Below, in pieces: positions 62,869 to 64,000 of a stretch of 64,000 nt of DNA. Origin of the DNA: Pseudomonas viridiflava (GTDB lineage Bacteria; Pseudomonadota; Gammaproteobacteria; Pseudomonadales; Pseudomonadaceae); contig NZ_LKEH01000017.1 in the NCBI RefSeq assembly GCF_001642795.1, positions 1 to 64,000 on the forward strand, given 5' to 3'. The position numbers and the translations under genes were made by a program. Numbering within the stretch: the stretch's first letter is position 1; each line of letters begins with the position of its first letter. The notes beneath the pieces were generated by a model. It was not told the DNA's origin. It saw nothing but the letters and a program-made list of their open reading frames with translations, and searched no databases.

Positions 62869-64000
62869 TCAGGAACGACCGCGCAACACATCCGCAGGCA
62901 CGTACTTGCCCAGCTCAAACTTGCCGATTGCCGCCCGATGAACCTCGTCAGGACCATCGGCCAGGCGCAGGGTACGTTGCATGGCATACATGTAGGCCAG
63001 CGGGAAATCATTGGAAACCCCCGCCCCGCCATGCATCTGGATGGCCCGATCAATCACCTTCAGCGCAACGTTGGGCGCCACAACCTTGATCTGCGCGATC
63101 TCGCTTTTCGCCACCTTGTTGCCCACGGTATCCATCATGTACGCCGCCTTGAGTGTCAGCAGGCGAGCCATGTCGATTTCCATGCGTGAATCGGCAATCT
63201 TGTCGATATTGCCGCCGAGCCTCGCCAAAGGCTTGCCGAACGCGACGCGATCGATGGAGCGCTTGCACATCAATTCAAGTGCCCGTTCGGCCATACCGAT
63301 CGAGCGCATGCAATGGTGGATACGACCCGGCCCGAGACGCCCCTGAGCGATTTCGAAGCCGCGTCCTTCGCCCAGCAGAACATGCTCATAAGGCACGCGC
63401 ACGTTTTCGAACAGCACCTCTGCGTGACCGTGGGGCGCATCGTCGTAACCGAATACAGGCAGCGGCCGCACGATTTTCACGCCAGGCGTGTCAACCGGCA
63501 CCAGAATCATGGAGTGCTGCTGATGGCGCGGACCGTCCGGGTTGCTCAAGCCCATGAAAATCAGGATTTTGCAGCGTGGATCACAGGCACCGGATGTCCA
63601 CCATTTACGGCCGTTGATCACCCATTCATCGCCCTGTCGCTCGGCCCGCGCGGCCATGTTGGTGGCATCTGATGAGGCGACGTCCGGCTCGGTCATGGCA
63701 AAGGCCGAACGAATCTCGCCACGCAACAGAGGCTCGAGCCAGCGGACTTTCTGCTCTTCGCTGGCGTAACGGACCAGCACTTCCATATTGCCGGTGTCCG
63801 GTGCCGAGCAGTTGAAGGGTTCCGGCCCCAGCAGCGAACGGCCCATGATTTCCGCAAGCGGCGCGTACTCCAGATTGGTCAGCCCGGCACCCAGCTCGGA
63901 CTCGGGCAGGAACAGGTTCCATAACCCTTCAGCCCTCGCCTGCGCCTTGAGCTGCTCCATAATCGCCGTCGGCTGCCAGCGGTCGCCCTGTGCAACCTGC
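62869..64000 (-). CDS. Acyl-CoA dehydrogenase, C-terminal part (cut by the right edge)
   Basis: At least 377 residues of a FAD-dependent acyl-CoA dehydrogenase, with the frame open to the window edge; the 13 codons beyond 63960 read [13 protein letters not shown] and continue the family pattern, so the ATG at 63960 is internal. FAD-binding blocks [22 protein letters not shown] and [18 protein letters not shown] [16 protein letters not shown] are present; the C-terminal helices have [25 protein letters not shown] and the ending [25 protein letters not shown]. It is of the long-chain/FadE36-like type with a large N-terminal extension. It oxidises an acyl-CoA to the enoyl-CoA; chain length cannot be told. 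Confidence 0.88.
   Translation of the reverse strand, partial: QVAQGDRWQPTAIMEQLKAQARAEGLWNLFLPESELGAGLTNLEYAPLAEIMGRSLLGPEPFNCSAPDTGNMEVLVRYASEEQKVRWLEPLLRGEIRSAFAMTEPDVASSDATNMAARAERQGDEWVINGRKWWTSGACDPRCKILIFMGLSNPDGPRHQQHSMILVPVDTPGVKIVRPLPVFGYDDAPHGHAEVLFENVRVPYEHVLLGEGRGFEIAQGRLGPGRIHHCMRSIGMAERALELMCKRSIDRVAFGKPLARLGGNIDKIADSRMEIDMARLLTLKAAYMMDTVGNKVAKSEIAQIKVVAPNVALKVIDRAIQMHGGAGVSNDFPLAYMYAMQRTLRLADGPDEVHRAAIGKFELGKYVPADVLRGRS

Noticed and set aside
1..64000. tRNA genes, rRNA genes, CRISPR arrays, prophage or toxin-antitoxin and defence modules
   Set aside because: Intergenic gaps were read on both strands and no such structure was found; repeats present are REP-type only.

Overview
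The window looks like a stretch of core chromosome from a fluorescent plant-associated Pseudomonas, most likely the P. syringae group. The grounds are GC-rich coding with Pseudomonas-style codon use, a muxABC-opmB efflux operon, a glgE/treS-maltokinase/glgB locus, a MucR-type MHYT-GGDEF-EAL protein, tamA-tamB and REP-type palindromic repeats. I see no rRNA, tRNA, CRISPR array or intact mobile element. Genes are densely packed on both strands, many with 4-base ATGA overlaps.

Layout. 0.1-5 kb: a periplasmic histidine phosphatase, a three-gene sulfonate-type ABC importer (ssuA-ssuC-ssuB like) and an orphan polyamine-type binding protein. 5-8 kb: a DUF1652 gene preceded by an overlapping 43-codon upstream ORF, then a UvrD-like helicase. 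8.2-14.7 kb: an eight-gene minus-strand operon with an amino-acid-type ABC importer, RidA, an IclR regulator, a PLP-dependent DSD1-type ammonia-lyase and a KDG-type sugar kinase; I read it as uptake and breakdown of D-glucosaminate or a similar amino acid. 15-20.6 kb: small genes (lipoproteins, hemerythrin, DUF3830, GST, GNAT, DUF3053) and, after an AT-rich gap, a DUF115/GT42-like gene. 20.7-28.4 kb: a NIT-domain chemoreceptor with a sigma-28-like promoter, a cytochrome c fusion, a frameshifted integrase remnant, an ABC-F ATPase (YbiT), a periplasmic lactonase and an MFS transporter. 28.6-31.2 kb: an autotransporter.

31.4-39 kb holds the GlgE alpha-glucan pathway as one operon (glgE, treS-maltokinase fusion, glgB) with an AlgU-like promoter sequence upstream. 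TreS turns trehalose into maltose, the maltokinase domain makes maltose-1-phosphate, GlgE polymerises it and GlgB branches the product. 39-43 kb: a tiny proline-rich ORF, MgtC, an SDR and MucR. 43-52 kb: the muxABC-opmB tandem RND pump. 52-60 kb: tpx, a LysR regulator, tamB/tamA and a GNAT. 60-64 kb: xthA, a PstS-like/OmpA fusion with a Pho-box-like sequence upstream, a REP doublet and the 3' part of an acyl-CoA dehydrogenase gene cut by the right edge.

The observations most worth following are the predicted D-glucosaminate operon with its palindromic operator, the integrase relic next to ybiT, the Pho-box-preceded PstS-OmpA fusion, the overlapping upstream ORF before DUF1652, and a 42-bp repeat shared by the two ends of the window.
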